Assembly: GCF_000350225.1 (NCBI RefSeq) | Contig: NW_005179024.1 | Span: forward strand, 62,001-126,000 | DNA from: Chondrus crispus | Taxonomy: Eukaryota; Rhodophyta; Florideophyceae; Gigartinales; Gigartinaceae | DNA length: 64,000 bases | Direction of reading: 5' to 3' | In this document: positions 61,156 to 64,000 of the stretch, one piece after another | Layout of the letters: each line of letters begins with the position of its first letter | Position numbering within the stretch: position 1 is the stretch's first letter | The notes under the pieces: model-generated | Seen by the model: only the letters and a program-made list of their open reading frames with translations | Told to the model about the DNA's origin: nothing | Database searches by the model: none | Program-made: the position numbers and the translations under genes

Positions 61156-63554
61156 TCCCCCCCCTCAAGAGCGAGGATGTGGTCTGCCGCGTCAATAGTT
61201 TCCTCGTCCTCCACTGTACCCTCGGCCGGTTCGGCCATAAAGCAAGGGATTTCGTCGTCGATTTCGTCGACGGTTTCTCCTGCGGTTCGCAACCTTGACA
61301 AAGCGTCCGCCTGGCTGTTAGCCTTTCCCTTTTTGTACTTGATTTCAAAATCGAATTCCGAGAGGCGGAGTCTCCATCGGATTAATCTCCCGCTGGGGTC
61401 GGTTACGTTCATCAACCACCTTAATGAGGCATGGTCGGTATGCACGACGAAGTGCTCGCCATATAGATATGGTGTTAAGGTCTGTACGGCCCAAATTACC
61501 GCTAGACATTCTTTTTCTGATACAGAATAGTTTCTCTCGGCTGCGGCTAACGTTCTTGAAAAGAACCCGATGGGTTTGCGTTGCGCATCCGGGTGTGTCT
61601 GAAATAGTGCAGCGCCTATTTGGTAGTCGCTTGCATCGGTATCTACCGAGTAGGGTAGGTCCTTCTTCGGCAGCGCCAACACCGGCGGTGCCAAGATGGC
61701 GTCCTTGAGCTTATGAAAAGCTTTCTTGCACGGTTCGTCGAATCCTTCCAACTGGACCGGTTGTCCTTTCTTCAGTAGTTGGTTTAGAGGCCGCGCGATT
61801 TTCGCATACTGCGGAACGAACCTGCGGTAGACATTGCAGAGTCCCAGGAAGCTCCTGAGCTGTGTCTGTGTTCGCGGGTACCGCACTTGTTCCAACGCGG
61901 CGGTTCGCGCGACATCGACTTCTAGCGTACCTGGACGGACGACGTGGCCCAGGTACTTGATCTTTTCCACGTAAAACTCGCACTTGCGAAGCTTGAGCTT
62001 GACACCTGCCTTTTCCAATACGGAAAGTATTTCATCCACGTGCACGATGTGCTCCTCCCACGACTTGCTAAAAATGATTATGTCGTCTAGATACACCAAA
62101 CAGCATTTCCAACGGAACGGAGAGAGCAGGATATCCATTGCTCTCTGAAACGTCGCTGGCGCGTTAGTTAGCCTGAAAGGCATTCTTGAGAAGCGATACA
62201 GTCCTGAGTGACACGAAAATGCGGTCTTGTCGCGGTCGCCCTCAGGGATAGGCATCTGCCAATATCCCGAAATCGCGTCCAACGCGGAGAAAACCTTGGT
62301 GTCACCAAGCGAGTCCAGGCACTCATCCATGCGCGGTAAGGGGTACGTGTCCTTCACCGTTACTGCGTTCAGCCTGCGGTAGTCTACGCAAAAACGCATT
62401 GACCCATCCGGCTTGGGCACCAGCAACACGGGCGACGCCCATTCTGACTGCGCTGGTTCTATCACTCCTGCCTCCAACATCTTCTGCACCTCGGCATCTT
62501 CTACTTCGCGGGCTTTAGGTCCGGCCCGATACGGGGCTTGTGCGATGGGGCGGGTCTCGGGTATCAACTCGATCCGATGGACGGTGGTGTTAATTTCGCC
62601 AAGCGTCCCATCCCACATCCTTGAATACTTCTTCAACATCCGACGGAAGCGCTCGCGCAGCCGTTCCGGCACGTGGCTCAGGTCGAGGTCCTCCACGTCC
62701 GGCAGTGGCGGCTCGATCCTGCGTTGCAGCTTCGTAGATGCCGACACGGAGAGCTCTCCCGACCGTTCTTCTGGCTGGTCCTCGCGCGCTTGATCCGACG
62801 GTTCGCCTCTTGTCCCGCCCGTAGGCGTCTTGTGGGAATTAGGAAAATTTTCGTTCTTCCCTTCTTGAATTCCGAGAACTTCACCAATGGTGGTTTTGCT
62901 CTCGAGCGCAGCTCTCGGGTGCGGTAATAATTCTGCCACCACTTGACCTTTTTGCACCCTGACAGGGTACGTCCTAAAATTGGCAACGAGTAAACGAAAT
63001 GGCCTGTCAGGCTCAACCTGAACCACACCATTCGTGCACGTCAACCCGTGCCTTTCGTACAACGACGAGTACGGCTGAACCACCACCAAGCCCGCCCTCT
63101 TCGAGGTGCATTCCACGACGCGTTGCGTCCCTGGCTCGATAGTTGTGGCTCTTGCCACTTTTACCTTAGGGGAAATTCGCTCCCCCTTTCCATCATTCTC
63201 GTCCTCTCCCGCGACGAGATTCTTCTTCCCTTTTCTCGTCGAGAACCGCCTAACTATCGGAACCTCCGAGAAATCCGCCAACTCAACCGTTTTCTTCCTT
63301 GGATAAATTGCTTCCACAAACTGGTCACAGTAGTCCGCGCCTAGAATTAGCGGGACGGCTAGTTTTTCGCATACAATAAACTCGGCTGCGGCCACAAATT
63401 TTCCAAGCCTCACAGGCATTCTAATTGTGCCGAGAGTCCGGAGTGGCCTATTGTTCGCGTCGCCGATATCTTGGGTCGGTCCGTAGGACACTAGAGATTC
63501 CATTCCAGCTGGGAGTTCCGATTTTCGCACAAGGTTTGGTCCCGCGCCGGTGTC
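61146..63554 (-). pseudogene. pol: Ty3 element 4 protease, reverse transcriptase and RNase H
   Basis: 794 open codons after the TAA at 63555. The protease catalytic DTGAGPNL is read immediately after that stop. The second half is LGADYCDQFVEAIYP, then the beta-rich segment (ARATTIEPGTQRVVECTSKR to FRLLVANF). RT shows SPVLLVPKPDGSMRFCVDYR, SALDAISGYWQMPI, MPFRLTNAPATFQRA (Arg for the usual Gly in MPFGL) and YLDDIIIFS. RNase H shows SVDTDASDYQIG, SEKECLAVIW, HTDHASLRW, then KKGKANSQADALSR. Frame ends at 61146 just after the G8 run. Confidence 0.93.
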
Positions 63555-64000
63555 TTAAACAGACAACACCCGGCTCATCAATCCAATTGTGGGTCCGATG
63601 TCCGCGTAAACTTTGTAGTTTTTTCGTGCAAGGACCAAAATCTTCTCGAGACACTCCCTTCGCTTAACCCTGTACCAGGGTCTTCGAACTTCTTCCAGCG
63701 GATGATCTCGGGCTCGGCTCAAAATTATCTTGACTTGAGCTGGCCCTTTGGGCTTATCCACCAATCCAACAACCTCCTCCTCGAGGCCTGATTTTTCCTT
63801 TAGAGACGGGGAACGGGGCTGAGCCCCGGGCACAGTACGCCGACCCTGTGCCTCTCGCGACTCATGCGAGATTCCCCTCTCTAGTTTTCCCGCCGTTGCG
63901 GGATCCTTCTCACATTCGACGGCGCGGGCCCCACGGTGGGCCCTCTGAAGGGTTGGTTCGACCTCGGCGTTGAAGCACTCGGCGTGCTCGCCGTCTGCGA
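63555..64000 (-). pseudogene. Ty3 element 4 gag-pol junction, cut by the window edge
   Basis: In frame with pol; a TAA at 63555-63557 stands directly before the catalytic Asp of the protease. Upstream, ARKNYKVYADIGPTIGLMSR matches SQRNYKVYADLGITPAVMVR of element 3, marking the N-terminal edge of protease. The remaining sequence to 64000 is Pro/Arg/Glu-rich linker. Confidence 0.75.

Larger units (their letters stand above)
59426..64000 (-). mobile_element. Ty3/gypsy element 4 (chromodomain type), continues past the window
   Basis: Minus-strand pol covering protease, RT, RNase H, integrase and chromodomain. It is the best preserved of the four Ty3 copies: only a TAA at 63555-63557 and one shift in a G8 run near 61156 break the frame. 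Gag and the 5' LTR lie beyond the right edge of the window. Confidence 0.92.

Overview
The window is nuclear DNA of a repeat-rich eukaryote. It carries four chromodomain-class Ty3/gypsy elements, one Ty1/copia element, a DIRS-like retroelement, a pogo-like DNA transposon, minisatellites and many LTR remnants. Among them lie a few host-type or unclassified genes: an Hsp110-class chaperone, two copies of a kinase gene, an NB-ARC fragment and pieces of a RecQ-like helicase family. No introns are needed to read the chaperone, kinase or helicase, there are no rRNA or tRNA genes, and no bacterial signals. Intron-poor genes in a landscape full of Ty3 and copia elements would fit a florideophyte red alga such as Chondrus. 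That assignment is inference; the sequence alone does not prove it.

Layout. 1-2.9 kb: a primase-like fragment, palindromic repeats and simple repeats. 2.9-8.76 kb: Ty3 element 1 (minus strand, truncated in RNase H). 8.76-11.2 kb: RecQ-like helicase with a Cys-rich tail. 11.2-12.5 kb: a 26-bp minisatellite and a dispersed repeat. 12.64-17.25 kb: a nearly complete Ty1/copia element with LTRs and a 5-bp target duplication, sitting inside the 3' LTR of Ty3 element 2. 17.25-29.6 kb: Ty3 element 2 (minus strand). Between its pol and its polypurine tract it carries a long open reading frame on the opposite strand (here called ORFX) and four diverged repeat units; a solo LTR is nested in its integrase. 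29.6-32.2 kb: an LTR fragment and a truncated DIRS-like element. 32.5-34.9 kb: a pogo-like transposon with matching inverted repeats and TA target sites.

34.9-43.1 kb: a 1.67-kb segment holding a protein-kinase gene occurs twice, 6,556 bp apart, separated by a foldback/tandem repeat and a decayed unrecognised gene. 43.6-45.46 kb: the 3' part of an Hsp110-class gene, cut by the LTR of Ty3 element 3. 45.46-55.5 kb: Ty3 element 3 (plus strand), again followed by a tandem-repeat block and an ORFX on the opposite strand. 55.6-58.3 kb: the end of one and the start of another helicase-family copy in head-to-tail order. 58.3-58.9 kb: the NB-ARC fragment. 59.4-64 kb: Ty3 element 4 (minus strand), the best preserved pol, with a chromodomain.

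Most retroelement frames carry a few stops or one-base shifts, so the window is largely a record of nested insertions. The most interesting items are the antisense ORFX shared by two Ty3 elements, the RecQ-like helicase family, the copia primer site matching the anticodon stem-loop of initiator tRNA, and the kinase duplication in which one copy has lost the DFG glycine.
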